Notes: a model not told the origin generated them from the letters alone. Positions 15,097 through 24,772 are shown, counted from the stretch's first letter. The stretch is 64,000 nt of DNA from Roseibium aggregatum (GCF_017309185.1 NZ_JAEKJZ010000004.1:124001-188000), one strand, 5' to 3'. Numbers and translations: made by a program.

Positions 15097-16943
15097 AATC
15101 AGAAATATCGAGGACCGAAATGTTCGATCTGCCCTTTACATTCGCATCGCTCAAAGCGGCCTATCAGGATGGGATGAGCCCGGAAGAGGTTGTCGAGGAG
15201 GTCTACCGGCGGATCGACAGCGTGGGAGATCCCGGTATTTTCCTCTGCCTGTTCGACAAGGAAGATGTGCTGGAGGCGGCCCGCGGGCTCGGGACCTACG
15301 ATCCTGAAAAACCGCTCTGGGGAATTCCCTTCGTCGTCAAGGACAATATCGATGTCGGCGGCAAGCCGACCACCGCAGCCTGCCCGGCTTACGAATATCT
15401 TGCCGAAGAAGATGCCTTTGTCGTCGAGAAGTTGAAGAGCGCGGGTGCGCTTGCCATCGGCAAGACCAATCTCGACCAGTTCGCGACCGGGCTGGTCGGC
15501 GTGCGGTCTCCCTTCCAGCCGCCGAAAAATTCGGTCGACCCCGAGATCGTTCCGGGCGGTTCGTCGTCCGGATCGGCGGTCGCCGTCGGCCACGGCATCG
15601 TCAGTTTCTCGCTTGGAACGGACACGGCCGGATCCGGCCGGGTGCCGGGTGCGCTGAACAATATCGTCGGGCTGAAGCCGACCCTGGGAGCATTGTCCGC
15701 CTCCGGTGTCGTGCCGGCCTGCCGGACGCTGGACACGATCTCGATCTTCGCACTCACCGTGGATGACGCCTACACGGCCTTCCAGGCCGCTGCGGGCTTT
15801 GACGAGAAGGATGCCTACTCCCGCAAGGTCGCAGCGCCGCCGGTTTCCGGGCTTCCGCCGAAGCTGAAAATCGGTATCCCGGATGCGGCCTCGATCGAGT
15901 TCTGCGGCGACACCCTTCAGGAGCAATCCTTCAAGGATACGGTTGCCCTTCTAAAGGCGGAGGGCGCAGAGATCGTTGAAGTGGACTTCACGCCCTTCTA
16001 CGATGTCGCCCACATGCTTTACGAAGGCGCCTGGGTCGCCGAACGGCACACGGTGATCGAGGATCTGATGCGCGACACGCCGGAGGCAGTTCATCCCGTC
16101 ACCCGCAAGATCGTTGGCGCGGCGCTCGATCTCACGGCGACCGACGCTTTTCGCGGCATCTACAAACTGAAGGAGCTGGCGCGCAAGACGGAACCGGTCC
16201 TCGCCGCGCTCGATCTGCTGTGCGTGCCGACCATGCCGACCTTTTACAGTGTCGCGGATCTGGAAGCGGATCCGGTCGGACCCAATTCGCGCAACGGCAC
16301 CTACACCAATTTCGTCAATCTGCTCGATATGTGCGGCCTTGCCGTTCCGGTGGCGCCAAGGTCCGATGGCCGGCCAGGCAGCGTCACGCTTCTGGCGAAG
16401 GCGGGCGAGGACGCATTTCTGGCGTCGCTCGGCCGTGAGCTGGAACACAAGGCGCCGCACACGCTCGGCGCCACCGGCTGGGCCTTGCCGGAAATCGACG
16501 AAGCACAGGCGGCAGCCGGTGCGGGAGAACTCGCCATCGCCGTGTGCGGGGCGCATATGTCCGGCATGGCGCTCAATCACGAACTGACGTCGAGGGGCGC
16601 GCGTTTTCTGGAGTCCACGAAAACGAGCGATGCCTACTCGTTCTATGCTCTCGCGGGCGGTCCGCCGAAGCGGCCAGGACTGGTGCGCGGGAAAGGTGGC
16701 TCGGGGGGCAACATCGATCTGGAAATCTGGGCCGTGCCGCTTGTCGAGGTCGGCGGATTCCTGGCCGGCATCCCGGCTCCCCTGGGCCTCGGCAAGGTGG
16801 AGCTGGCAGATGGGCGGTTCGTGACCGGGTTCATGTGCGAGGCGGCGGCGGTCGAGGGCGCGGACAATATCACCGGTCTTGGAAGCTGGCGCAAATACAT
16901 GGCGGACAGCGCCAGCTTAAGAACCGGCACGGCCGCGGAATGA
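15093..16943 (+). CDS. atzF: Allophanate hydrolase (AtzF-like amidase with C-terminal decarboxylating domain)
   Basis: This 616-residue enzyme is expected to turn allophanate into ammonia and CO2. The amidase-signature domain (about 10-460) carries the Ser-cis-Ser-Lys triad: K83 in PFVVKDNIDV, S157 in VPGGSSSGSAVA and nucleophile S181 in GTDTAGSGRVPG, with the usual 24-residue spacing between serines. DNIDVGGKPTTAACPAY and the GSG-R-VPGALNN wording are those of allophanate hydrolases rather than GatA. Residues 480-610 (LAIAVCGAHMSGMALNHEL ... DLEIWAVPL ... GFLAGIPAPLGLGKVEL) are the separate C-terminal domain seen in AtzF. An ATG at 15120 with GAGGA before it is an equally good start. The gene is translationally coupled to the importer ATPase. 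Confidence 0.88.
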   Translation: MKSEISRTEMFDLPFTFASLKAAYQDGMSPEEVVEEVYRRIDSVGDPGIFLCLFDKEDVLEAARGLGTYDPEKPLWGIPFVVKDNIDVGGKPTTAACPAYEYLAEEDAFVVEKLKSAGALAIGKTNLDQFATGLVGVRSPFQPPKNSVDPEIVPGGSSSGSAVAVGHGIVSFSLGTDTAGSGRVPGALNNIVGLKPTLGALSASGVVPACRTLDTISIFALTVDDAYTAFQAAAGFDEKDAYSRKVAAPPVSGLPPKLKIGIPDAASIEFCGDTLQEQSFKDTVALLKAEGAEIVEVDFTPFYDVAHMLYEGAWVAERHTVIEDLMRDTPEAVHPVTRKIVGAALDLTATDAFRGIYKLKELARKTEPVLAALDLLCVPTMPTFYSVADLEADPVGPNSRNGTYTNFVNLLDMCGLAVPVAPRSDGRPGSVTLLAKAGEDAFLASLGRELEHKAPHTLGATGWALPEIDEAQAAAGAGELAIAVCGAHMSGMALNHELTSRGARFLESTKTSDAYSFYALAGGPPKRPGLVRGKGGSGGNIDLEIWAVPLVEVGGFLAGIPAPLGLGKVELADGRFVTGFMCEAAAVEGADNITGLGSWRKYMADSASLRTGTAAE

Positions 16944-16966
16944 GGCAGACAAGGGAGCTTTGAACC

Positions 16967-17935
16967 ATGTCCGATAGTGATCTTCCGATCATCGATCTTG
17001 AACCGCTGATCTCGGGACAGCCCGGCGGTCTGGAGCAGGTCGCCGACGAACTCGGCAAGGCGGCGCGAGATATCGGATTTTTCTATGTGAAGAACCACGG
17101 CGTCGATCCCGGTCTGATCGACCGCACATTTGCCGCCGCGCATACGCTGTTCGCGCAGCCCCTCGACGCCAAGATGGAACTGACCAAGGATTTTTTCAAA
17201 ACCAATCGCGGTTATGTGCCGATGAAAGGAGAGAACCTGGACCCGGACCAGCCTTCGGATCTCAAGGAGGCCTTCAATATCGGGCTCGATCTGGACGCCG
17301 ACGATCCGCGGATCCTCGCCGGTCAGCCGTTCAGGGCGGTGAACCAGTGGCCCGCAATCCCCGGCTGGAAGGAAACGGTGCTCTCCTATTTCAATGCCGT
17401 CTGCGATCTTGGGCGGACCATGCACAGGGCGATTGCGGTCGATCTCGGCGCGGAGGCCGGTTATTTCGCGGACAAGCTGGATCAGCCGCTCGCGACCCTG
17501 CGCCTGCTTCATTATCCGCCCCAGCCGGCCGAAGCCGAGGAGGGGCAGATCGGAGCGGGAACGCACACGGACTACGGCAATATCACCATTTTGCTGCCCG
17601 ATGCGGTTGGCGGTCTCGAAGTCAGGCGCCGGGACGGCGTTTGGCTGAAGGCGCCCACGATCGAAGGCGCCTTCGTCTGCAACATCGGCGACTGCCTGAT
17701 GCGCTGGACCAACGACATCTATGTTTCGACACCGCACCGCGTGGTCAATTCCAGCGGCCTGGAGCGCTATTCCATCGCCTTCTTCCTGGACCCGAATCCG
17801 GACGCGGAAGTGGCCTGCATGCCGTCGTGCAGGGACGAGGAGCATCCGGCCAAATATCCGCCGATCAGCGGTGCGGACTATCTGAAGTTCAAGCTCGACG
17901 CGAGCTATGAACCGGTGAAGACCGCGAGTGTGTGA
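16967..17935 (+). CDS. Isopenicillin N synthase-like Fe(II)/2-oxoglutarate-dependent oxygenase
   Basis: This 322-residue cytoplasmic oxygenase starts with the DIOX_N pattern LPIIDLEPL and DIGFFYVKNHGVDPGLI. The catalytic double-stranded beta helix has the full iron triad, H200 and D202 in AGTHTDYGNITILL and H257 in STPHRVVN. The oxoglutarate-binding pair is R267 and S269 (ERYSIAFFLDPN). Relatives include thymine-7-hydroxylase and other enzymes that hydroxylate or demethylate small rings. The gene lies 23 bp after the allophanate hydrolase, preceded by AGGGAG, and is the last gene of that operon. It may perform an oxidative entry step of the pathway, but no substrate is indicated by sequence. 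Confidence 0.85.
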   Translation: MSDSDLPIIDLEPLISGQPGGLEQVADELGKAARDIGFFYVKNHGVDPGLIDRTFAAAHTLFAQPLDAKMELTKDFFKTNRGYVPMKGENLDPDQPSDLKEAFNIGLDLDADDPRILAGQPFRAVNQWPAIPGWKETVLSYFNAVCDLGRTMHRAIAVDLGAEAGYFADKLDQPLATLRLLHYPPQPAEAEEGQIGAGTHTDYGNITILLPDAVGGLEVRRRDGVWLKAPTIEGAFVCNIGDCLMRWTNDIYVSTPHRVVNSSGLERYSIAFFLDPNPDAEVACMPSCRDEEHPAKYPPISGADYLKFKLDASYEPVKTASV

Positions 17936-18106
17936 CCGGGACGAGGTTCGGAAAGGAGCAAAAAATCGCTCTGCCTATAATTTAAGCAGGTGTTTGAGCC
18001 CGCAAAGGAATACACCGGCTAAGGGAATGCCGGGGGGAAAGCGGAATAACGTAATAAATATATGTAGTTACCAGAGGAATAACCAGGGAATAGCAAACCG
18101 GATCAA

Positions 18107-18123
18107 TTGGCACAGGCCTTGCT
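18107..18123 (+). promoter_or_regulatory. Sigma-54 (RpoN) promoter for the BMP-type import operon
   Basis: TTGGCACAGGCCTTGCT matches the -24/-12 consensus TTGGCACNNNNNTTGCW with the GG and GC doublets separated by exactly 10 bp. It ends 69 bp before the ATG at 18193, leaving room for a start site near 18135 and a leader. RpoN promoters need an activator; NtrC is the obvious choice for a nitrogen-scavenging operon. No perfect NtrC site was found. A GGTGT/ACACC pair (17989-17993 and 18012-18016) upstream is a weak candidate enhancer half-site pair. Confidence 0.8.
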
Positions 18124-18192
18124 AAAACATCGGCAGGGCAGACGGAGCGGCCGGCTTTTGAGCGGCTTTGTCATAATATTAAGGAGGACAGC

Positions 18193-19305
18193 ATGTCTAA
18201 ATTCCAACTTTCACGCCGTAGCCTGCTTCAATCGTCCGCAGCGGGTCTTACGCTGCTCTCGTCCGCGGGGCTTTCACGGCTCGCCCATGCGGGCGATCTG
18301 ACCGTCGGTATCGTTTATGTCGGCCCGAGAGACGACTTCGGCTGGAACCAGGCGCATGCCGTCGCCGCCGCTGCCTTGAAGGACGTTCCGGGCGTGACCG
18401 TGGTGGAAGAGGAAAACGTGCCGGAAACCATCGCGGTTCAGAAATCGATGGAATCCATGATCAATCTGGACGGCGCCAACCTGATTTTCGCGACCTCCTT
18501 CGGATACTACAAGCCCTTCGTTCTTGACCTTGCCGCGAAGTACCCGGACGTGGAATTCCGTCACGCCGCACCGCTTTGGACGGAAGGCGATCCGAAGAAC
18601 GCAGGCAGCTATTTCGGCTATCTCGATCAGGCCCACTACGTGGACGGTGTCGCGGCCGGCCTGTCGACCACCAGCAACAAGCTCGGCTTCGTCGCGGCCA
18701 AACCGATCGGAACCGTCCTGCGCAACATCAACTCCTTCCTGCTCGGCGCGCGCAAGGTGAATCCGGACGCGACCGTCCAAGTCATTTTCACCGGTGAGTG
18801 GTCCATGCCGGTGCGCGAGGCGGAAGCGGCGAATGCGCTGGTGGATGCCGGCTGTGACGTTCTGACCTGTCACGTGGACGGCCCGAAGGTGGTGATCGAG
18901 ACCGCCGAGTCCCGGGGCATCAAATGCTGCGGCCACAACGCCTCGCAGGCGCCGCTCGCGCCCAAGGGGTTCATTACCGGCGCCGAATACAAGTGGGAAA
19001 CCATCTACAAGATGTTTGCCGCCGACCTCGCCGAAGGCAAGGCACTGCCGAACTTCACCGGAGGCGGCTTCGACAAGGATTTCGTCCGCAATACGCCTTA
19101 CGGCGCGGGCGCGACCGAGAAAGCGATTGCGGCCGCCGACGCGGCGCGCGCGGACGTCAAGGCCGGAAAGCCGATCTTTGTCGGTCCGATCAACAAGCAG
19201 GACGGTACGCCGCTGCTGGCCGCGGGCGAAAGCTTCGACAATTACGAGCCGTCGCTCGATCAGACCGATTATCTGATCGAAGGCGTTTCCGGGTCGATCA
19301 CCTAA
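18193..19305 (+). CDS. BMP-family ABC transporter substrate-binding protein (nucleoside/purine-type)
   Basis: This 370-residue periplasmic receptor has a Tat-like signal, SRRSLLQSSAAGLTLL, with cleavage after LAHA. The mature start DLTVGIVYVGPRDDFGWNQAH is the BMP (basic membrane protein, Med/PnrA) signature, and IFATSFGYYKPFVLDLAAKYPDVEFRHA follows. The family binds nucleosides, purines and related rings. The AAGGAGGA ribosome-binding site at 18180-18187 is nearly perfect, which fits high expression of a receptor. It is the first gene of the operon behind the sigma-54 promoter. Its partners are the two permeases and the double ATPase downstream. The ligand is probably a small nitrogen-rich ring or ureide. 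Confidence 0.9.
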   Translation: MSKFQLSRRSLLQSSAAGLTLLSSAGLSRLAHAGDLTVGIVYVGPRDDFGWNQAHAVAAAALKDVPGVTVVEEENVPETIAVQKSMESMINLDGANLIFATSFGYYKPFVLDLAAKYPDVEFRHAAPLWTEGDPKNAGSYFGYLDQAHYVDGVAAGLSTTSNKLGFVAAKPIGTVLRNINSFLLGARKVNPDATVQVIFTGEWSMPVREAEAANALVDAGCDVLTCHVDGPKVVIETAESRGIKCCGHNASQAPLAPKGFITGAEYKWETIYKMFAADLAEGKALPNFTGGGFDKDFVRNTPYGAGATEKAIAAADAARADVKAGKPIFVGPINKQDGTPLLAAGESFDNYEPSLDQTDYLIEGVSGSIT

Positions 19306-19322
19306 GCGGGAAACGCAACCGT

Positions 19323-19373
19323 AACCGCCCCGAACCCCGAGCCCGGGTCCTGAACCCGGCTTGTGGGGCGGTT
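19323..19373 (+). terminator. Two-tier hairpin after the BMP receptor gene (attenuator or stabiliser)
   Basis: AACCGCCCC (19323-19331) pairs perfectly with GGGGCGGTT (19365-19373), and an inner stem CCGGGT/ACCCGG surrounds the loop CCTGA. It begins 17 bp after the receptor stop. Only a short, broken T-tract follows (TGCCTCTT), so partial termination or 3'-end protection is more likely than full termination. It mirrors the hairpin at 2584-2609 behind the first receptor gene. Confidence 0.6.
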
Positions 19374-19429
19374 GCCTCTTCGTGTGGCCGCGCGGCTTTC
19401 AAGGCCTACTTCAACCACAGGGAACCGGC

Positions 19430-20542
19430 ATGGCAGATACAACGGACACTCCAGGGCTTGGCGTGCAGGGCGGCACGCTGGCGGAGCTCCGGGACAGGTT
19501 CCGGCGATCGGCTGAGTATGTCGTGATCCCGATCCTCGCGCTGATCGTTTCAGGCGTTTTGTTCTCTGTGTTCCTGCTGGCGCTCGGCAAATCGCCCGCG
19601 GACTTCTTCTCGCTGGTCTGGCGCGGCGGTTTCGGCACCAGCTTTTCCTGGCAGAACACCCTGGTCAGGTCCGCGCCGCTGATCTTCACCGCGCTTTGCG
19701 TCGCCATTCCGGCCCGTCTCGGGCTGGTGATCATCGGCGGCGAAGGCGCCCTGGTGCTGGGCGGTTTCGCAGCTGCGTCGGTTGCCATCCCGATGGTCGG
19801 CTGGGCTCCGTCCTTCCTGATGCTGGGCGTCATGGCGCTTGCCGCGATTGTGGCTGGCGGTGTCTGGATCGGCGCGGTGGGCGCGCTGCGCCACTATCGC
19901 GGTGTCAACGAGACCATCGCCTCGCTGCTGATGTTCTATATCGCCGTTTCCATCCTGAATTTTTTCGTCGAAGGCGCGCTGCGCGATCCTTCGGATCCGA
20001 ACAAGCCGTCCACCAAGCCGATCGGCGCGGAAAACATGATCGGAGCCATTCCGGGCACGGACGTCCACTGGGGCCTTGTGGTCGGGGTCGTTCTGTGCGT
20101 GCTGCTCTTCGTCCTGATGAACCGTACCACCTTCGGCTTTGCGGCCCAGATCGCCGGCGGCAACCTGAGAGCGGCGCAGGCGCAGGGCCTGCCGGTCGGC
20201 AAACTCATGGTTGTCTCCTGCGCGATTGCCGGGGCTTGCGCGGGCCTCGCCGGCTTTTTCGAGGTGGCCGCGATTCACGGCAAGGCCAATGCCTCGCTGA
20301 TCGCGGGCTATGGCTTCACCGGTATCCTGGTGTCCTTCCTTGCCCGGCATAATCCGCTCGTCATCGTGCCGGTGGCGATCTTTCTCGGCGGCCTCGCCGC
20401 GTCCGGTGGCCTGGTCCAACGTCGCATGGACTTGCCTGACGCAACGGTGCTGGTGCTGCAGGGGCTGCTCTTCATCGTCATCCTCGTGTCGGAAACCTTC
20501 TATGGCCGGCTGCCGTTTTTCAAGCCGAAAGGAGACCGCTGA
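19430..20542 (+). CDS. ABC transporter permease, nucleoside/BMP type (NupB/YufP-like)
   Basis: This 370-residue inner-membrane protein begins MADTTDTPG; this ATG follows AGGGAACCGGC and precedes the first helix (VVIPILALIVSGVLFSVFLLALG). The motif RSAPLIFTALCVAIPARLGLVIIGGEGALVLGGFAA is typical of the larger permease of nucleoside importers, as is GVNETIASLLMFYIAV. The late loop GLPVGKLMVVSCAIAGACAGLAGFFEV is the ATPase-contact region. It works with the smaller permease at 20542, whose start overlaps its stop (TGATG), and with the ATPase at 23231. Confidence 0.88.
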   Translation: MADTTDTPGLGVQGGTLAELRDRFRRSAEYVVIPILALIVSGVLFSVFLLALGKSPADFFSLVWRGGFGTSFSWQNTLVRSAPLIFTALCVAIPARLGLVIIGGEGALVLGGFAAASVAIPMVGWAPSFLMLGVMALAAIVAGGVWIGAVGALRHYRGVNETIASLLMFYIAVSILNFFVEGALRDPSDPNKPSTKPIGAENMIGAIPGTDVHWGLVVGVVLCVLLFVLMNRTTFGFAAQIAGGNLRAAQAQGLPVGKLMVVSCAIAGACAGLAGFFEVAAIHGKANASLIAGYGFTGILVSFLARHNPLVIVPVAIFLGGLAASGGLVQRRMDLPDATVLVLQGLLFIVILVSETFYGRLPFFKPKGDR

Positions 20543-21465
20543 TGACCGGTGATCCGGGTCTCATGACCGTGCTCCTGGCCATGTTCGCGGGTGCTATCCG
20601 CGTCTCGACGCCGTTCCTCTTCGTCAGTCTCGGAGAGATGCTGACGGAGAAGTCCGGCCGCATCAATCTCGGCCTGGAGGGCACGCTGGTGTTCGGCGCC
20701 ATGTCCGCCTACGCCATTTCCTATCACACCGGGTCGCCCTGGCTCGGGGTGCTCGTCGCCGGCATCTGCGGCTCGGCCTTCGGCGCGCTGCACGGCTATC
20801 TCTGCAAGCTTCCGAAGGTCAACGATATCGCCATCGGCATCTCCCTGATGCTGTTCGGCACCGGCCTCGCCTTCTTCTTCGGCAAGGCCTACATCCAGCC
20901 ATCGGCGCCGCGGCTGCCGTCGATCTCCTTCGGTGGGTGGAGCGATCATCCGGGCATCCGCCAGGCGCTCGAGATCAATCCCCTGTTTCTTCTGGGCATC
21001 GCGCTCGCGATCTTCCTGTGGTGGGGGCTCAAGAACACCCGCTACGGGCTGATCGTGCGCACGACCGGCGACAGCGCGCCTGCGGCGCTCGCGCTCGGGA
21101 TCAACGTCAACCGGGTCCGTCTTCTGGCCACCATGGCGGGCGGGTTCTTCGCCGGCATCGGCGGCTCCTTCCTGTCGCTCTATTATCCGGGAAGCTGGAC
21201 GGAGGGACTGTCCTCGGGGCAGGGGCTGATGGCGGTGGCGCTGGTGATCTTCGCGCGCTGGCATCCGATCCACTGTTTCTGGGCAGCGCTCCTTTTCGGC
21301 GCGGCGGGAGCGCTTGGACCGGCCCTGCAATCCATCGGAATTTCGCGCGGCTACCACTTCTTCAATGCCGCGCCCTACATCCTCACCCTTTTCATCATGA
21401 TCGTGAGCACCTCGCCGAGACGGTCGCTGAAAGGCGCGCCGGGCGAACTGTCGATCACCAAATAG
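20542..21465 (+). CDS. ABC transporter permease, nucleoside/BMP type (NupC/YufQ-like)
   Basis: This 307-residue inner-membrane protein has the compact layout of the smaller permease of BMP systems. RVSTPFLFVSLGEMLTEKSGRINLGLEGTLVFGAM is the diagnostic N-terminal block, with EKSGRINLGLEG nearly invariant in the family. NDIAIGISLMLFGTGLAFFFGKAY and GINVNRVRLLATMAGGFFAGIGGSFLSLYYPGSW complete the pattern. It heterodimerises with the preceding permease. The gene ends 10 bp before the formamidase gene, which places metabolic enzymes inside the transporter operon. Confidence 0.88.
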   Translation: MTGDPGLMTVLLAMFAGAIRVSTPFLFVSLGEMLTEKSGRINLGLEGTLVFGAMSAYAISYHTGSPWLGVLVAGICGSAFGALHGYLCKLPKVNDIAIGISLMLFGTGLAFFFGKAYIQPSAPRLPSISFGGWSDHPGIRQALEINPLFLLGIALAIFLWWGLKNTRYGLIVRTTGDSAPAALALGINVNRVRLLATMAGGFFAGIGGSFLSLYYPGSWTEGLSSGQGLMAVALVIFARWHPIHCFWAALLFGAAGALGPALQSIGISRGYHFFNAAPYILTLFIMIVSTSPRRSLKGAPGELSITK

Positions 21466-21475
21466 GAGCGACACC

Positions 21476-22495
21476 ATGAGTGGACTTGGAGGCTTGAACA
21501 AATCCCCGAACGGCGTGGTTCTGGGAATGGTGCAGTTGCAGCTGCCGACCGTGGAAACGGAGATCGATCTGGCCAACCAGACCCGGGTGATCGTCGACAT
21601 GGTCGCCAAGGCAAGGCGGAACATGCCTTCGATGGATCTGGTCGTCTTTCCCGAATACGCCTTGCACGGGCTTTCCATGGACACCAATCCGGAAATCATG
21701 TGCACCCTCGACGGACCGGAAGTCGCGGCCTTCAAACAGGCCTGTGTCGACAACGATATCTGGGGCTGCTTCTCCATCATGGAGCTCAACCCGGGCGGCA
21801 TGCCGTATAATTCCGGACTGATCATCGACAACACCGGCGAACTGAAGCTCTATTACCGCAAGATGCATCCCTGGGTACCGGTGGAGCCCTGGGAGCCCGG
21901 CGATCAGGGCATCCCGGTCATCGACGGGCCGAAGGGCTGCAAGCTGGCTCTGATCATCTGTCATGACGGGATGTTCCCGGAAATGGCGCGCGAATGCGCC
22001 TACAAGGGCGCGGAGATCATGATCCGCACGGCCGGCTACACGGCGCCGATCCGGGAAAGCTGGAGATTCACCAACCAGTCCAATGCCTTCTGCAACCTGA
22101 TGGTGACCGCCAATGTCTGCATGTGCGGCACGGACGGCACGTTCGACAGCATGGGCGAGGGCATGATCGTCAATTTCGACGGCACGATCATGGCCCACGG
22201 TACCAGCGGACGCGCCAACGAGATCATCACGGCGGAGGTGCGCCCGGATCTGGTGCGCGAGGCGCGGATCAACTGGGGCGTGGAAAACAACATCTACCAG
22301 TTCGGCCACCGCGGTTATGTTGCGGTGAAGGGGGGCGCGCAAGATTGCCCCTACACCTACATGACGGATCTGGCGGCCGGTAAATACCGGCTTCCGTGGG
22401 AAGAACAGGTCGTTCACACCGATGGCACGTCCTGTGGCTTCGAGGAACCTACGCGGACCTACGGCGAAAAGTCGCTGAGCGATGCGGCGGAGTAA
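21476..22495 (+). CDS. amiF: Formamidase-like nitrilase-superfamily amidase (AmiF-like)
   Basis: This 339-residue cytoplasmic amidohydrolase would convert formamide to formate and ammonia. The nitrilase triad is present: E60 in [13 protein letters not shown]129 in [15 protein letters not shown] and C162 in [68 protein letters not shown] and [13 protein letters not shown] follow the AmiF formamidases closely, including their length (about 334-340) and C-terminal tail. It is closer to these than to the AmiE aliphatic amidases. It sits between the BMP permeases and the biuret hydrolase gene. A related short amide instead of formamide is possible. AGGAG precedes the ATG. Confidence 0.82.
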   Translation: MSGLGGLNKSPNGVVLGMVQLQLPTVETEIDLANQTRVIVDMVAKARRNMPSMDLVVFPEYALHGLSMDTNPEIMCTLDGPEVAAFKQACVDNDIWGCFSIMELNPGGMPYNSGLIIDNTGELKLYYRKMHPWVPVEPWEPGDQGIPVIDGPKGCKLALIICHDGMFPEMARECAYKGAEIMIRTAGYTAPIRESWRFTNQSNAFCNLMVTANVCMCGTDGTFDSMGEGMIVNFDGTIMAHGTSGRANEIITAEVRPDLVREARINWGVENNIYQFGHRGYVAVKGGAQDCPYTYMTDLAAGKYRLPWEEQVVHTDGTSCGFEEPTRTYGEKSLSDAAE

Positions 22496-22499
22496 GGCC

Positions 22500-23234
22500 A
22501 TGAGCTTCGCGGAAGACATGTCCGGCGCAGCCGAAGGCCCCGTTGCCGCCGATCCCTATCCCTGGCCCTACAACGGCGATCTGAGACCGGACAATACGGC
22601 GCTGATCGTCATCGACATGCAGACCGACTTCTGCGGTCCCGGTGGCTATGTCGACAGCATGGGCTATGACATCTCCCTGACACGGGCACCGATCGAGCCG
22701 ATCACCGGGGTTCTGGCGGTCATGCGCACCGCCGGGTACCACATCATTCACACCCGCGAGGGACACCGCCCGGATCTCGCGGACCTTCCGGCCAACAAGC
22801 GCTGGCGCTCGCGCCGGATCGGCGCGGGGATCGGCGATGCCGGCCCATGCGGCAAGATCCTGGTGCGCGGCGAGCCCGGGTGGGAAATCATACCCGAACT
22901 TGCGCCGCTGCCCGGAGAGCCGATCATCGACAAGCCGGGCAAGGGGTCTTTCTGCGCGACGGATCTGGAGCTGCTCCTGAGGACGCGCGGGATCGAAAAC
23001 CTGGTGCTCACCGGCATCACGACGGATGTCTGTGTGCACACCACCATGCGGGAAGCCAACGACCGCGGCTTCGAATGTCTGATCCTCTCTGACTGCTGCG
23101 CGGCGACGGACAAGGGCAATCACGATGCGGCGCTGAAGATGGTGACCATGCAGGGCGGCGTTTTCGGCGCGGTGGCCGACAGCGTGACGTTTCGGGACGG
23201 ACTGAAACGGGTTGCCGCCGGAGAGCCGTCATGA
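22500..23234 (+). CDS. biuH: Biuret amidohydrolase-like cysteine hydrolase (isochorismatase fold, BiuH-like)
   Basis: This 244-residue enzyme is expected to split biuret into allophanate and ammonia. The isochorismatase-fold triad is visible: D39 in [12 protein letters not shown]145 in [10 protein letters not shown] and C178 in [20 protein letters not shown]. Other blocks, [39 protein letters not shown] wording ([19 protein letters not shown]) and [14 protein letters not shown], match my recollection of Rhizobium leguminosarum BiuH very closely and are more specific than general RutB or nicotinamidase patterns. The start at ATG 22500 avoids an arginine-rich extension. The stop overlaps the ATPase start. 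Allophanate made here could be used by the AtzF-like enzyme at 15093. Confidence 0.82.
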   Translation: MSFAEDMSGAAEGPVAADPYPWPYNGDLRPDNTALIVIDMQTDFCGPGGYVDSMGYDISLTRAPIEPITGVLAVMRTAGYHIIHTREGHRPDLADLPANKRWRSRRIGAGIGDAGPCGKILVRGEPGWEIIPELAPLPGEPIIDKPGKGSFCATDLELLLRTRGIENLVLTGITTDVCVHTTMREANDRGFECLILSDCCAATDKGNHDAALKMVTMQGGVFGAVADSVTFRDGLKRVAAGEPS

Positions 23235-24772
23235 GCGATGCCGGCAAGGCCGTGACCGGCAAACGCGCCATCGGTGTCGAGACCGTCGGCATGACCAAGA
23301 TCTTCGGTGGCCTGACGGCGCTGGACGATGTCTCCATCCGGGTTGCGCCCGGCTCGTTCCACGCGCTTTTGGGCGAAAACGGCGCGGGCAAGTCAACGCT
23401 GGTCAAATGCATGATGGGCTTCTATCAGCCGACCCGCGGCGAGATGCTGGTCGATGACACGATGGTGGAGGTTCACAATCCGAGGGCCGCTCATGCCATC
23501 GGCATCGGCATGGTCTATCAGCATTTCACGCTCGTGCCGTCCCTGACCGCCGCCGAGAACCTGGTGATCGCCCGGGCCGATACCCCGTCGGTGATCGACT
23601 GGGCAAAGGAACGGACGGCGCTGAATGCCTTTCTGGAGACAACGCCCTTCAAGGTGCCGCTGGACGTGCCGGTCTCGGGCCTTTCGGCGGGCGAGAAGCA
23701 GAAACTCGAAATCCTCAAGCAGCTTTATCTCGATCAGCGTTTCCTGATCCTGGACGAGCCGACCTCGGTGCTGACCCCGGACGAGGCCGACGAGGTGCTG
23801 GGTCTTTTGCGCGGCATGACGGAAGCCGGAGAACTGACCATCCTGATGATCTCTCACAAGTTCCGGGAGGTCACCGCCTATGCCGATGATGTCACCGTGC
23901 TCCGTCGCGGCCGTGTGGTCGGCGGCGGCAGCGTCAAGGACCTGAGCGTCCAGGACATGAGCCGGATGATGATCGGCGAGACGGAGATCCGCGAAAGCGC
24001 GGCTCGGGCCGATCAGCCGGAGAAAAAGCTGAAACTGGAACTCGCCGGTCTCTTCGCCGATGACGACGAGGAGCTTTCCGCCATCGAGGCGATCAGTCTC
24101 AAGATCCACAAGGGCGAGATCCTCGGCATTGCCGGCGTGTCCGGCAACGGACAGTCGGAACTGATCGAGGTTCTCTCCGGTCAAAGGCCGCTCAAGGACG
24201 GCCGGATATTTATCGACACCAAACCCTACGAACCGGCGCGCGATCAGATGGACGCGTTCAAGGTGTTCGGTTTTTCCGAGGAACCCTTGCGCAATGTTGC
24301 CGTGCCGCGCATGAGCGTGGCGGAGAACATGGCCTTCCGCACCTTCGACAAGGCACCGATCTCTCCCTTCAAGGGCTGGCTGTCGCCGTTTCCGATGCGC
24401 AAGCGCGCCAAGGAACTGATCGCCGCCTACCGGGTCAAGACGCCTTCGACGGAAGAGCCGATCGAAAATCTTTCCGGCGGCAACGTGCAGCGGGCGATCC
24501 TGGCGCGCGAGCTGTCGGGCGACGTCGATGTTCTGATCGTCGCCAATCCCTGCTTCGGGCTTGATTTCGCCTCCGTCGCCGAAATTCGGGCGCAGATCAT
24601 GGACCAGCGCAACAAGGGGGCGGCGATCCTGCTCGTCTCCGAGGACCTCGACGAAATCCTAGAGCTCGCGGACACGGTTGCGGTGATGTCGGAAGGAAAA
24701 ATCACCTATCAGTCGCCGATGGCGGAGACGGACAGAGCGACGATCGGACATGCCATGGCGGGGCACCACTGA
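23231..24772 (+). CDS. Double ATP-binding protein of a BMP/nucleoside-type ABC importer (NupA/YufO-like)
   Basis: This 513-residue protein has two ATPase domains. The first has Walker A GENGAGKS (48-55), [10 protein letters not shown] as its signature and [15 protein letters not shown]. The second carries a non-canonical P-loop, GVSGNGQSE, with signature [16 protein letters not shown] and Walker [14 protein letters not shown], where the usual DEP is replaced by ANP. Such asymmetry is normal for ribose/nucleoside-type fused ATPases. It is the only ATPase of the module C importer. It overlaps the preceding gene by ATGA and the next by TGATG, so transport and hydrolase production are coupled. 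Confidence 0.9.
   Translation: MSDAGKAVTGKRAIGVETVGMTKIFGGLTALDDVSIRVAPGSFHALLGENGAGKSTLVKCMMGFYQPTRGEMLVDDTMVEVHNPRAAHAIGIGMVYQHFTLVPSLTAAENLVIARADTPSVIDWAKERTALNAFLETTPFKVPLDVPVSGLSAGEKQKLEILKQLYLDQRFLILDEPTSVLTPDEADEVLGLLRGMTEAGELTILMISHKFREVTAYADDVTVLRRGRVVGGGSVKDLSVQDMSRMMIGETEIRESAARADQPEKKLKLELAGLFADDDEELSAIEAISLKIHKGEILGIAGVSGNGQSELIEVLSGQRPLKDGRIFIDTKPYEPARDQMDAFKVFGFSEEPLRNVAVPRMSVAENMAFRTFDKAPISPFKGWLSPFPMRKRAKELIAAYRVKTPSTEEPIENLSGGNVQRAILARELSGDVDVLIVANPCFGLDFASVAEIRAQIMDQRNKGAAILLVSEDLDEILELADTVAVMSEGKITYQSPMAETDRATIGHAMAGHH

Noticed and set aside
17936..18106. Riboswitch (guanidine or purine type) in the leader of the BMP operon
   Set aside because: Short stems exist but no conserved core of either class was recognised, and this part lies upstream of the sigma-54 promoter and so outside its transcript.
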